From Thermoplasmata archaeon (lineage in GTDB: Archaea; Thermoplasmatota; Thermoplasmata; Thermoplasmatales; Thermoplasmataceae), in the NCBI GenBank assembly GCA_021820525.1, contig JAKADM010000001.1, positions 186,001 through 250,000 on the forward strand: a stretch of DNA of 64,000 bases. Direction: 5' to 3'. Positions 16,590 to 25,289 of this stretch are shown here, one piece after another. The stretch's first letter is position 1. Each line of letters starts with the position of its first letter. The translations under genes and the position numbers were made by a program. The notes under the pieces are model-generated. The model saw only the letters and a program-made list of their open reading frames with translations, did no database searches and was not told the DNA's origin.

Positions 16590-18160
16590 ATCCCACCCAC
16601 CTCCGCAATCCACTGGGCAATATAAAGAAAACCGTCATTGAATTGGGGGTCAAATTTAATATCAAGCCTTCCACCAACATCAACGTCAAGTTTAGGCACG
16701 ATTGTACCGTCTGTATCCCTCTCTGTTTTAATATATATTTTGAATGCTGAGGGATTTTTGATATATTTTCTAACATAGGCATTGGTATTTTTCAATATCT
16801 CAAGAAGCTGAAGAGGAGAATATTCTATTACTGCGCTTGGAAGAGTATCTGTTTTTGTAAACACAAAGGCTATCCTTGGGGTGCTTCTTTCCACTCTTGC
16901 TGTCATAATGGAATGCAGTATCCTCATATATTCCAGATCCTTTGTTGCCCAGTCCCTGAAGGTTGAGCAGTCAATCATTATAAGATATCCTCTTGATCTG
17001 AGGAGATATTCAAAACGGGTATTCATCAACTGTTGCCTTACTCTCTCCTTACCGCCCTGCAGGGTATTGAATCGCTCGCCCGCTATGTCGTTTACCCTCA
17101 GATAGGTTGAATTTACTCCAAACCTCTTCTTTCTCGAAAAGTTGAAAACGACCTCCCCGATCTTATCCATTGCCGTCAGTTCAGGGAATTTATGTTCGGA
17201 TATTATTCTCCTTAAATATTCCTCCATCAGTTCAATACCGGGGTTCACCTCTATGGAAAGATTGGTTTTGGATTCAATATCCGGCAAGAAGTGGAAAAAA
17301 TACGCAAGGAATGTTGTTTTTCCTGATGCAGGGGGCCCAACCATTGCGATCAGTTCTCTCGGATCAATTCTTCTATCAACATTAGTTTTTACACGTTCTT
17401 CGTTTTCCATATTAACATCTCCAGCATTTTGAGCAGCACTGGGCTGTTCAGGTCTTGGTTCTTTCTTCTCTACCTTTATCTCCTGGGTATGGGATGTAAC
17501 CTTTCCTCCACTTTTGATGAATTCCTTTCTCCTGCTTTTAATGGAGGATCCAGAAGCCACATAGAGTATTCCAATAAAGAATGGAATTGCAAGCAATGAT
17601 TGGAATCCTGTAAGATTTGCCTGTACCAGTTCCATTATTATGCCCACCAGCAGGGAAAATATGCCAAGACCCCTCGGAGAAAGTGTGATAAGTGCCATTA
17701 TGGCAGCAGCTATGTAAATGGGAAACCATACATGAATGATACTGGAATTAAAGAGGAAATATGCATTATCGCTGAGGGCCAGATTGGGAGTCAACCCAAA
17801 CAGAGGAATTTCAAGAAACATCCCTATACCCGTAAGGAATGCAATAAATGAATAGATTCTGGGTGCACCTGAAAGCGTCCTGTGCATGGCCCTTCCAGCC
17901 TGTGCTATCCTTCGGGAAGAGCTTGCTGAGGCAAACATGAAAAGAAAGCCCAAATAGGGAATGAGAGATAATATTATCCATATACCGGTTCTTGTGTATC
18001 CAGATTTTGCTCTTCTATAATACACGTCAGAGGATGAAATGATTGCCTGATTTGATTTTGAAAGAACTGAGGCTCTTGATGCATACCACAGGATCATTAC
18101 CAGAATGGCAAGATAGGTGATAGTTTGATCAGATCCAGAAAGAAAGAGCATTAGATCCAC
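16586..18160 (-). CDS. Six-TM membrane-anchored P-loop GTPase
   Basis: The protein is 524 aa. The N-terminal 205 residues carry about six hydrophobic segments (14-26, 57-78, 103-123, 140-160, 164-181, 187-203) including a polar, Ser-rich cytoplasmic loop. A charged linker (205-265) leads to a GTPase: Walker A GPPASGKT (275-282), switch-II-like NDIAGERF (357-364) and the guanine-specificity motif TKTD (435-438). This fits the TRAFAC GTPases coupled to GAP1 proteins. It would place a nucleotide switch on the membrane with the GAP1-like, HEAT and coiled-coil products as partners. GTG 18160 or ATG 18151 may be the start; AGGTGG lies before the ATG. No family-level name is safe. Confidence 0.75.
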   Translation of the reverse strand: MDLMLFLSGSDQTITYLAILVMILWYASRASVLSKSNQAIISSSDVYYRRAKSGYTRTGIWIILSLIPYLGFLFMFASASSSRRIAQAGRAMHRTLSGAPRIYSFIAFLTGIGMFLEIPLFGLTPNLALSDNAYFLFNSSIIHVWFPIYIAAAIMALITLSPRGLGIFSLLVGIIMELVQANLTGFQSLLAIPFFIGILYVASGSSIKSRRKEFIKSGGKVTSHTQEIKVEKKEPRPEQPSAAQNAGDVNMENEERVKTNVDRRIDPRELIAMVGPPASGKTTFLAYFFHFLPDIESKTNLSIEVNPGIELMEEYLRRIISEHKFPELTAMDKIGEVVFNFSRKKRFGVNSTYLRVNDIAGERFNTLQGGKERVRQQLMNTRFEYLLRSRGYLIMIDCSTFRDWATKDLEYMRILHSIMTARVERSTPRIAFVFTKTDTLPSAVIEYSPLQLLEILKNTNAYVRKYIKNPSAFKIYIKTERDTDGTIVPKLDVDVGGRLDIKFDPQFNDGFLYIAQWIAEVGGI

Positions 18161-18168
18161 CTGAAAAA

Positions 18169-20028
18169 TTACATGTTCTTGGTTGCAACCCTGAACACAT
18201 TTTCACCATTCACGGAATCAGACTTTCCAAGGCCCTCCTTTTCCATTCTCTTCCATGCAATGATCACATCATCCTCCGGGAGCGACGTAACCATGCAAAT
18301 TGTTTTTGATCTCGTTATTCCAGTTATGGAGCATTCGGCCATTGTGGCTTCCTTGACAGCCTTATAATTTTTCTCGCTCTTATCCTCAGAACCCGTCAAT
18401 ATTTTCACAACTTCCGCTGAAGTTGGATCATTTTTGTCATAGTAAATGTTGCCGTCCCTTGTATCCTTCAGGATCAGGGATACAGTTCTCCCAGAAAGCC
18501 CTGAATTGCTCTCATTCTGCACATATTTAATCACATCGGGCGAGAACCCATTGGGTGAACCTATAATGGAAATGATGTACATATTAAGATCTGATGCGGA
18601 GAGTAGCAATTTTGAGTAGTGTTCCGAAACATCCCTGATATTTACCGGGGTCTGGTCAATACCAATTCCCGCCCTGGATGTTGACTGAAATGTTTCGTCA
18701 TGGCCAAGAAACGCAAGGTCAAGGGCAAATCTGATATCCGGTCTGAATATTCTTGGAATGTTGAAATAGGCCATCATTTCTTTTCCAACAGACTGTACTT
18801 TTCCGGATGAACTCTGTTCCATCTCCCTGAGCTTTCTCGCCATGTCCTTTTTCCTTATATTCACATTCGCTGAAAATAAAGGTACGAAGAAAGATATATT
18901 TTCCTGCCTTGAAAGTGATATGAGAACGGATTCAAAAAAGGAATCTCTTCTGAGTCTCGCCTGGTCTTCAGATACGGAATAGGATGTATCAAATGATTTT
19001 GATGCACCTCCGCTGAGGGCAATGGTCAGCTCCTTTATGGTCTGTAGGGAATTTAAAGGTGTGAGGACGCTGTTTGGATAGGAACTGTTTGCTTCCTCGA
19101 CCAGTGCCTCCAGCCTTTTTTTCTCTATGTCCTTAAGGAAGGGATTTGCCTTCATTTCAAAATCGGTTTCCATTTTTCCTATTTCCGATTCAACTTCAGA
19201 GATTTTTCCTTTTATTTTAATGTTAAAATCGTTGAAACCTTTGATCATGGAATCAATATCTTTTTTTCTGAGTTCATCCACATTCCCGGACTGGGCAAGG
19301 GCAAGTACAGACTTAAATTCATCATTCAATCTTAGAAGTTCCTGGGATGAAAGCAGCTCCCTTAGTTCCCTCTCTACCTCAACCCTTCTGTTTTCAATGT
19401 TCATTGCCCTCTTTATGGCGTTTTCATAGTTCACAAACATCTTTCTGATCTGCCCTGGATCTTTCTGAATATAACCTATGATCCCTTCGGACAACTTGTC
19501 AAATCTTGTTCTGTATTTCTCCTCCATACCCTTTGATATTTCTCCTCTCACATTTTTGCCTGAAAGAAGATCGATGGAAGCCAGGAAATCTTCCATGTTG
19601 TCTTCATACCACTCCTTTATGAGTCTATAAATCTGATCATCCTTATTCATGAGCAGTGTGGTTATGGATTCGCTGTTTAGAGAATCTATCTTGGAAAACC
19701 TGTCAAGCTTCTCCATGGAATCAAATTCGTCATCGGTGAACTTTGAAATAATCCTTGAAATATCTGAATCATTTATGGTCTTGCCCTGTATATCTTTCTT
19801 CAATGCAAGGGCAACCTTGAGCTGGGCAAGTTTAATATTTGCAAGCCCACTCTGTAAAACCTGTGATGAAAGGCTCTCGCCACAGTTACTTTGCATGGAA
19901 TTATATAGGCCCTCCATTTCAGCAAAAAGCCTTTTCTTAGATATAAGATCCATTCTTAAAAGTTCATTAAAATCCCTTGAAGATTCATTATAAGCTCTTC
20001 TCAATCCCGATAAACAATCGCCCTGCAT
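18169..20028 (-). CDS. Large coiled-coil protein of the GTPase operon (unknown)
   Basis: The 619-aa protein is first in the leftward operon. Residues 1-310 are nearly all helical and charged, with long coiled-coil stretches (EVERELRELLSSQELLRLND, then KGKISEVESEIGKMETDFEM). The C-terminal half is alpha/beta with ISFFVPLFSANVNI, FRPDIRFALDLAFLGHDETF and MYIISIIGSPNGFS, and ends in a helix-turn-helix-like segment (LPEDDVIIAWKRMEKEGLGK). I recognise no family. The start is ATG 20028: GAGGAG at 20033-20038 and a TATA element at 20061-20068 both lie upstream, so an in-frame TTG at 20079 would precede transcription. A scaffold or dynamin-like spacer role is a guess. Confidence 0.6.
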   Translation of the reverse strand: MQGDCLSGLRRAYNESSRDFNELLRMDLISKKRLFAEMEGLYNSMQSNCGESLSSQVLQSGLANIKLAQLKVALALKKDIQGKTINDSDISRIISKFTDDEFDSMEKLDRFSKIDSLNSESITTLLMNKDDQIYRLIKEWYEDNMEDFLASIDLLSGKNVRGEISKGMEEKYRTRFDKLSEGIIGYIQKDPGQIRKMFVNYENAIKRAMNIENRRVEVERELRELLSSQELLRLNDEFKSVLALAQSGNVDELRKKDIDSMIKGFNDFNIKIKGKISEVESEIGKMETDFEMKANPFLKDIEKKRLEALVEEANSSYPNSVLTPLNSLQTIKELTIALSGGASKSFDTSYSVSEDQARLRRDSFFESVLISLSRQENISFFVPLFSANVNIRKKDMARKLREMEQSSSGKVQSVGKEMMAYFNIPRIFRPDIRFALDLAFLGHDETFQSTSRAGIGIDQTPVNIRDVSEHYSKLLLSASDLNMYIISIIGSPNGFSPDVIKYVQNESNSGLSGRTVSLILKDTRDGNIYYDKNDPTSAEVVKILTGSEDKSEKNYKAVKEATMAECSITGITRSKTICMVTSLPEDDVIIAWKRMEKEGLGKSDSVNGENVFRVATKNM

Positions 20029-20060
20029 GATTCTCCTCTTTAACCTAATGGGAATACCTT

Positions 20061-20068
20061 TATATAAA
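20061..20068 (-). promoter_or_regulatory. TATA element of the leftward GTPase operon
   Basis: On the minus strand TTTATATAAAGG lies about 36 bases before the ATG at 20028. Transcription should start near 20039, leaving a short leader that carries GAGGAG. The rightward gene starting at 20112 is transcribed from the same 84-base gap. Confidence 0.55.
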
Positions 20069-20111
20069 TTGCTTTTCAAAAGTTTAGATAAGTTTTAATA
20101 AGGAAAAGTGT

Positions 20112-20939
20112 ATGAAATCTATCATGATCCACTCTGACAGTATGGGCATCAGGAGCATTATTTCTGAAGTAGAAAGTTTAACAGGAATGAGGGTTTTTTT
20201 AATTTCAGCTCCACTATTTGGCAGGAGTTCAGAAAAATCAGTAATTAAAATTCTTAATGAACTGGAAGCTCTTACATTGGGGGATTATGAAGGGGATGGA
20301 TATAAAGAAAAGTACCTTATCCTATTGAGTGGAGGGGCAAGATTTTCGTTGAATGCATTGTGGAAATTGAGAATTATCTTGAAAGGTATTGATGCAAGAT
20401 TATTTCCTGTCGGACCAACAAGCTCCTTATTTTCTGCTATGCTTCATATATCCAATATTTATGGCACTGCGGAAACGATCAGAAATATGGAAAATGAAAT
20501 TCTTGGCATACCTCTTGAAGATATGGTTGAGGATTTTGCCATAAGAACATCAGGAATGCATTTATTCCCAGTTATGGAAGAGAAGAGTTTAACTGAAGAT
20601 CCTTTAATTGAGAAAGTCTTGATGGGAAATGGGATACATTTCGATGAAATATCTCTGTCCGTGTTGATGCAAAGCATGGCCTTTAATTCCTATAAGGAAT
20701 CTATCATGAAGAGTTTCAATATAAAGAATGTGATTGAGGAGAGCAAAGTGGGTTATTCACCCTTACCTGTGGAAGCTTTACTGTTCAGCGGTGAATATTC
20801 AGATGAGGTTTATCACTCCCTGTCAAAATTGAAAAAAAACATTCAGAGATATGGTAGCATTGCGGAAGAAGAATATATTTCCATAATGGGCCAATCCTTT
20901 TCAAAATCCATAATAAATGATTCAGGTGAATGGGTTTGA
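20112..20939 (+). CDS. Unknown alpha/beta protein coupled to third AAA ATPase
   Basis: The 275-aa protein opens with alternating strands and helices (MKSIMIHSDSMGIRSIISEV, RVFLISAPLFG, KYLILLSGGARFSLNALWKL, IDARLFPVGP), a Rossmann-like layout with a glycine-containing turn (SGGA). The second half is helical. I compared it mentally with FtsZ/tubulin and vWA domains and found neither a GGGTGTG nor a DxSxS motif. It runs divergently from the GTPase operon out of a shared 84-base gap and overlaps the next AAA gene by 10 bases. That position makes it the link between the GTPase operon and the AAA/ESCRT-like genes. Confidence 0.6.
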   Translation: MKSIMIHSDSMGIRSIISEVESLTGMRVFLISAPLFGRSSEKSVIKILNELEALTLGDYEGDGYKEKYLILLSGGARFSLNALWKLRIILKGIDARLFPVGPTSSLFSAMLHISNIYGTAETIRNMENEILGIPLEDMVEDFAIRTSGMHLFPVMEEKSLTEDPLIEKVLMGNGIHFDEISLSVLMQSMAFNSYKESIMKSFNIKNVIEESKVGYSPLPVEALLFSGEYSDEVYHSLSKLKKNIQRYGSIAEEEYISIMGQSFSKSIINDSGEWV

Positions 20940-22045
20940 GCGGGAAAAAAAATCTAAGTGCGCTCCTCAGGGAAGGACTGGAATATGAATCATCGGGTCA
21001 GAAGGAAAGGGCAGCTGCATGCTATGAAGAATCCATTAAAATCCTGAGGGATGAAATGAAGCGTGTGGACCTGATTCAGCAGGAGGTCCTGAAAAGGCAA
21101 ATATCCTCTCTGGAGAATGCCATAAAAAAAATGAATATAAGGACAGATAAAAAGATGGAGGAAAAGGGCCCTATAGATGAGGCCACGGCGATCCTTAATG
21201 AATTGGGTCTAACAGTATCGCAGGGTGAAGGGCCATCCTTGAAGGAGGTTGTGGGAATGGAGGATCTGAAGAAGGAGCTTTTTACAAAGATAATATATCC
21301 GCTGAAGTTCCCGGATCTCGCGAAGGAGTTCAATATTAATCCGGGGGGAGGCCTTCTTCTTTTCGGTCCACCCGGAAATGGGAAAACGTTCATAGTACGG
21401 GCCCTTGCGAAGGAAGTCAGCATGAATTTCATTTACGTAAATCCATCTTCTCTGTTCAGCCAGTGGTTTGGAAATTTTGAAAAGAACATATCAGCACTGT
21501 TCAGGGCTGCAAAATTGTTATCGCCATCCATTCTTTTCTTCGATGAGATCGACAGCCTGTTCCCTTCAAGAGACCAGAGTACGAGCGATGCTTCCAGAAG
21601 AGGGGTTTCTCAATTTCTAAATGAGATGGGCGGGTTCAGGGATGATCCATCCAGGCCTGTCCTTATCCTGGGTGCCACAAATGTGCCATGGCAGCTTGAT
21701 CCTGCTGTTACAAGGCCAGGAAGGTTCGACAGACTCATATATATTCCTCCTCCAGACAAAGAATCCAGGACTGAAATTGTGAGGCAATACATGTCCAGAG
21801 TTGCAAGAAAGGGTAAGATTGACTATGAAAAACTGGGTGAGCTGACCGAGGGATACAGCGCTGCCGATATGGAATATTTATGTAAATACTCGTCCCAGAA
21901 AGCCTTTATGAAATCTGTGGAGGGAAGGGAAGATGAAATGGTTACAATGGAAACGTTCATGGAATCATTAAGTGTAATAAAACCCTCAATCAATAAAAAT
22001 GTAATTGAAAGATACATTAAATTCGAAGAAGAGAGAAAAAAATGA
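20930..22045 (+). CDS. MIT-like/TPR-headed AAA ATPase, Vps4-like (3)
   Basis: The protein is 371 aa. Residues 6-72 form a helical hairpin plus helix (SALLREGLEYESSGQKERAA, then CYEESIKILRDEM, then LKRQISSLENAIKKM), matching an MIT or single-TPR bundle. The AAA core follows: Walker A GPPGNGKT (146-153), pore region SQWFGNFEKN (177-186), Walker B ILFFDEID (201-208), GATN (249-251 area) and two arginine fingers in TRPGRFDR (R262, R265). It is the most canonical of the three Vps4-like ATPases. TTG 20936, overlapping the previous stop with GGTGA upstream, is an alternative start. The stop abuts the opposite-strand gene at 22046. Confidence 0.87.
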   Translation: MGLSGKKNLSALLREGLEYESSGQKERAAACYEESIKILRDEMKRVDLIQQEVLKRQISSLENAIKKMNIRTDKKMEEKGPIDEATAILNELGLTVSQGEGPSLKEVVGMEDLKKELFTKIIYPLKFPDLAKEFNINPGGGLLLFGPPGNGKTFIVRALAKEVSMNFIYVNPSSLFSQWFGNFEKNISALFRAAKLLSPSILFFDEIDSLFPSRDQSTSDASRRGVSQFLNEMGGFRDDPSRPVLILGATNVPWQLDPAVTRPGRFDRLIYIPPPDKESRTEIVRQYMSRVARKGKIDYEKLGELTEGYSAADMEYLCKYSSQKAFMKSVEGREDEMVTMETFMESLSVIKPSINKNVIERYIKFEEERKK

Positions 22046-22561
22046 TTACACTAATCTGTCAAAAAACCAGTACGCATCCCAGGGGTTTGTTATTAAGATG
22101 TCCCCATCCCTGAATTTTCTATCTATGATTTTACCGTAAAGGCACATTCTTCTTTCCTCAAACATGTTTTCATAATCATCGGGCATTGCGGTGGAATAAA
22201 AAATGAAGAACGCCCTGAAAAGAGTCAGGGTGATCTCAGTATTGACATCCTTCAAACTCTTATTGTTTGCCTGCACATACTGGGCAATGGTCTGCAGGCC
22301 AAGGTTAAGAATCTTTTTCTTGACATCCATATCTGGAGATCGCAAAGAATCCATTCCGGCAAGACTCTTGCAATCAATTATTTCAATTGGGACTGATCTA
22401 TATATGGAATCCAGATAATTATAAAGATCATCGTTGAGCTCTCCCCATGAAATAAATATACGCTGTGGATCAAACTCTTCCAGATAGGATTTCAGGGATT
22501 GGAGGCTGCTCTCCCTTCCAAGCTCATCCAGAACTTCATATATAACTACCTTGCCTGTCAT
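22046..22561 (-). CDS. Unknown protein coupled to fttA
   Basis: The 171-aa protein looks alpha/beta: VVIYEVLDELGRE, then FDPQRIFISWGELNDDLYNY and VPIEIIDCKSLAG suggest three parallel strands with helices, followed by helices and DILITNPWDAYWFFDRL. No family is recognised and no catalytic motif is obvious. The ATG at 22561 follows GGTGA by four bases and lies only 8 bases after the fttA stop, so both are probably on one mRNA. A partner of the termination/RNA-processing enzyme is a possibility from position only. Confidence 0.6.
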   Translation of the reverse strand: MTGKVVIYEVLDELGRESSLQSLKSYLEEFDPQRIFISWGELNDDLYNYLDSIYRSVPIEIIDCKSLAGMDSLRSPDMDVKKKILNLGLQTIAQYVQANNKSLKDVNTEITLTLFRAFFIFYSTAMPDDYENMFEERRMCLYGKIIDRKFRDGDILITNPWDAYWFFDRLV

Positions 22562-22569
22562 TTTATCAC

Positions 22570-24492
22570 CTAATACAGCCTTATGGTTTCAAGATTTTTC
22601 AAGGCATGGGCCTCTATTCCGAACTTCTGCCTCACCTGCCTTGCAAAATCCTGTGCCTTTTCATTTTCTCCATGATTTACCAATATCCTGGATGGCTTTG
22701 GCATCATAGTGGCAATGTAACCGAAAAGCTGCTTCTTATCAGAATGGCCTGAAAATCCTTCTGCAGTTTCCACGTCCATCTTAACTTCATAGGTGGCCTG
22801 TTTTCCTCCTTCACTGAGGGTGATCTCCCTTGCGCCTCTCTGCACTCTCCTTCCCAGTGTCCCCTCAGCCTGGTACCCAACGAATACAAGTGAATGTTTT
22901 GGCGAATCAACCCATGCTCTGAAATATTCCATTACAGGACCACCATTCATCATTCCCGATGTTGCCAGAACTACCTTGCTTTCCGTTGAATCGCATATGG
23001 AAAGCCTCTGTTCCCTTGTTTCAACCTTCCTGAATATGGGATTCATGAAGGGATTCTCCCTCTGGATCATTATCCTTTCCCTCAGTTCACGGTTCAGATA
23101 TTCAGGGTAGGCGGCGTGAATTGCCGTTGCCTCCATTATCATTCCATCCAGATATACGGGAAACTCAGGAAGAGCACCGGTCCTAACAGCTTCTTCAAGA
23201 ACCATCATGACCTCCTGGCTTCTTCCCACGGCAAAAACTGGAATCAGAACAGAACCACCTTTTTCAAAGGTTCTTTTAATTATTTCTATAAGAGTTTCAG
23301 AGGCATCCTTCCTGGTCTTGTGATAATCATCCCTTCCTGCATATGTACTTTCTGTCATGAAGGTTTCAACCCTCGGAAAATGGTTGTTGGCCATGTTGAA
23401 GAGCCATGTCTTTTCAAACTTTACATCTCCGCTCAGAACCACATTATAGAGGCCTTCTCCAATATGGAGATGTACACTTCCAGATCCCAGGATATGTCCT
23501 GCGTTGTAAAATGTCAATCTTATATCTGAGGTAATATCTGTGGTTTCATTATATTTTAAAACGACCGTTCTCTTCAATTCTTCCCTTATGTGCTTTGTAT
23601 CATAGGGCGACTTGTAGCCTTCTGCGTGGGCAACCTTTATGAAATCGTTTTGAAGAAGTATGGCCAGATCCCTTGTGGGCTGAGTCATGTATATGGGGCC
23701 CTCATAGCCGTATTTATACAGCATTGGTGCCATGCCTGAATGATCAAGGTGAGCATGGGTAAGTATCACCGCATCGATTGAACTCAGTGGCTGTACTTCG
23801 GGTAGATATAGATAGGGTGCACCTTCCCATGGCCTGTCACCTGCACTGTTTGTATTCATCATCCCACAGTCGATCAAAACTCTTGAATTGTTTGTAGAAA
23901 CCAATGTTGCACTCCTCCCCACCTCTCTGTGCCCTCCCAGAGCGGTGAGTCTCACCCATGTCTCTCCAACCATGGTTGGAGAATTTAGTTTCATCCCAAG
24001 ATTGTTAAGGAATTTTTTTCTCTCATCCTTAACTTCCCTGAGATATTCCCTGACCTCCTTCACCGTATGGGAATGCATTGGTGGCGCCCTTACAATCCTT
24101 GGAGCCCATTTTGTCTCATTTTTTATGCTCTTTATGTATTCCATATCCCTCTGATTTATGAGGGATGGCTCATCAAGTTCAATTACAACTTCACCTGTGT
24201 CAGGTTCAAAATATACTTCCCGAAGACCGGCAGATTCAGGTATTATTTCCCTGACCTTTTTCTCCGCAATTTCTTCACTTTCAAGAATTGAGGGGTCAGG
24301 CCTGATGGCTATTCTCCTCCTTATCTCCTGTGCTACCTGCTTTGCAATATCATCTCTGTTTGCGAAAAGGTCTTCGTTCTTTGTATATACAACAATATTT
24401 GGGCCCTCATATATAACATCCGTTATCTGATTGTCCGGAAACAGCCTGTTGAATATGGTCTTCGCATCATCAATATAATCTCTGAACGCCAT
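22570..24492 (-). CDS. fttA: aCPSF1 / FttA: KH-domain beta-CASP ribonuclease, transcription termination factor
   Basis: The 640-aa protein has the standard archaeal aCPSF1 layout: two N-terminal KH-type regions (residues 1-140), metallo-beta-lactamase (from about 180) and an inserted beta-CASP domain. Zinc ligands are in THAHLDH (245-251), NAGHILGSGS, SGDVKF and FSGHSD; the beta-CASP part shows LIPVFAVGRSQE and ATSGMM. Characterised family members cut nascent RNA at U-rich sites and drive 3'-end formation and termination, so this is probably essential. The length equals the family norm. AGGTGTA lies before the ATG. Confidence 0.96.
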   Translation of the reverse strand: MAFRDYIDDAKTIFNRLFPDNQITDVIYEGPNIVVYTKNEDLFANRDDIAKQVAQEIRRRIAIRPDPSILESEEIAEKKVREIIPESAGLREVYFEPDTGEVVIELDEPSLINQRDMEYIKSIKNETKWAPRIVRAPPMHSHTVKEVREYLREVKDERKKFLNNLGMKLNSPTMVGETWVRLTALGGHREVGRSATLVSTNNSRVLIDCGMMNTNSAGDRPWEGAPYLYLPEVQPLSSIDAVILTHAHLDHSGMAPMLYKYGYEGPIYMTQPTRDLAILLQNDFIKVAHAEGYKSPYDTKHIREELKRTVVLKYNETTDITSDIRLTFYNAGHILGSGSVHLHIGEGLYNVVLSGDVKFEKTWLFNMANNHFPRVETFMTESTYAGRDDYHKTRKDASETLIEIIKRTFEKGGSVLIPVFAVGRSQEVMMVLEEAVRTGALPEFPVYLDGMIMEATAIHAAYPEYLNRELRERIMIQRENPFMNPIFRKVETREQRLSICDSTESKVVLATSGMMNGGPVMEYFRAWVDSPKHSLVFVGYQAEGTLGRRVQRGAREITLSEGGKQATYEVKMDVETAEGFSGHSDKKQLFGYIATMMPKPSRILVNHGENEKAQDFARQVRQKFGIEAHALKNLETIRLY

Positions 24493-24534
24493 TTAAAAAT
24501 ACACCTGAAAAATTTAGCTTATTAAAATATGATA

Positions 24535-25167
24535 TTAAAGAGTTAATTTTAATTTTTTGATTCTGTCGAGGACTTCACTTTCCTCAAGTTTTCTGAAGCC
24601 TTCATTGGTTATGACAGCAACGTCGATCATTCCACCGGACGCAGAATCTCTTGACTTTGCTGCGCTGATACCTCTTATTACAAGGTCAATGCCCTCATCC
24701 ACCTTCATATCTGGTGAATACATGGACTCAAGGACACCATAAACGTATGGAGAGCCAGATCCAGTGCTCACATATATGTCTTCAACGGAACCGCCTGCTG
24801 CATCCACTGAAAATACGTGGGGCTTTGTATCTATGCCTGCAATGAGTATCTGAACCATGTATGGGTAGTATTTTGTCTGGTTCAGGATGTTTGAAAGCAG
24901 AGTTGCGGCTGCAGATATGGGCATGTTGATCTTTCTCTGAAGCCTGTAAAGTTCCAGTTCAGCCTTCATGTACCTTACCAGAACCTGAGCATCTCCCACA
25001 AGGCCTGCAATTGTCATTCCTGCCTTTGTATCAATCTGAAATAGTTTTTGGCCATTCTTGTGGGCAATGAAATGATCCATTGTGACCCTTCTTTCTGTGG
25101 CCATTATTACGGAATCTTTCAGGGTAATTGCAACCGTAGTTGTACCTGTTTCCATTACTTTCTCCAT
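24535..25167 (-). CDS. psmB: Proteasome beta subunit
   Basis: The protein is 210 aa from ATG 25167. An eight-residue propeptide MEKVMETG precedes the catalytic TTTVAITL, the same length and cleavage site as in Thermoplasma acidophilum PsmB. Lys33-region GLVGDAQ and the SGSP/ASGG motifs near the substrate pocket are present. The beta subunits form the two inner rings of the 20S core, where the exposed Thr hydrolyses peptides. AGGAG stands 8 bases before this ATG; a GTG 21 bases upstream (25188) is in frame but would lengthen the propeptide without family support. Confidence 0.97.
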   Translation of the reverse strand: MEKVMETGTTTVAITLKDSVIMATERRVTMDHFIAHKNGQKLFQIDTKAGMTIAGLVGDAQVLVRYMKAELELYRLQRKINMPISAAATLLSNILNQTKYYPYMVQILIAGIDTKPHVFSVDAAGGSVEDIYVSTGSGSPYVYGVLESMYSPDMKVDEGIDLVIRGISAAKSRDSASGGMIDVAVITNEGFRKLEESEVLDRIKKLKLTL

Positions 25168-25260
25168 TATTTTCACTCCTGTACTCACAATTCACAATAT
25201 GTATTAAATACTTTTTAATTTTTTTTGGCGTTTTGCCATTGAAATAAGAACCAACAACTC

Positions 25261-25270
25261 ATTTAAATAT
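25261..25270 (+). promoter_or_regulatory. TATA element of CBS-domain gene
   Basis: ATTTAAATAT is centred about 25 bases before the ATG at 25290, the leaderless spacing. It shares the 120-base divergent gap with the psmB promoter (TATTTAATAC read leftward at 25199-25208). Confidence 0.5.
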
Positions 25271-25289
25271 TCCTTAATTATGCCTGTGC

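Noticed and set aside
20112-20939. FtsZ/tubulin-like identity for the 275-aa protein
   Set aside because: Rossmann-like start but no GGGTGTG/S tubulin signature and the glycine turn is only SGGA.
23116-23529. 137-codon plus-strand frame inside fttA
   Set aside because: Lies opposite a strongly conserved gene, has skewed composition and no start signals.
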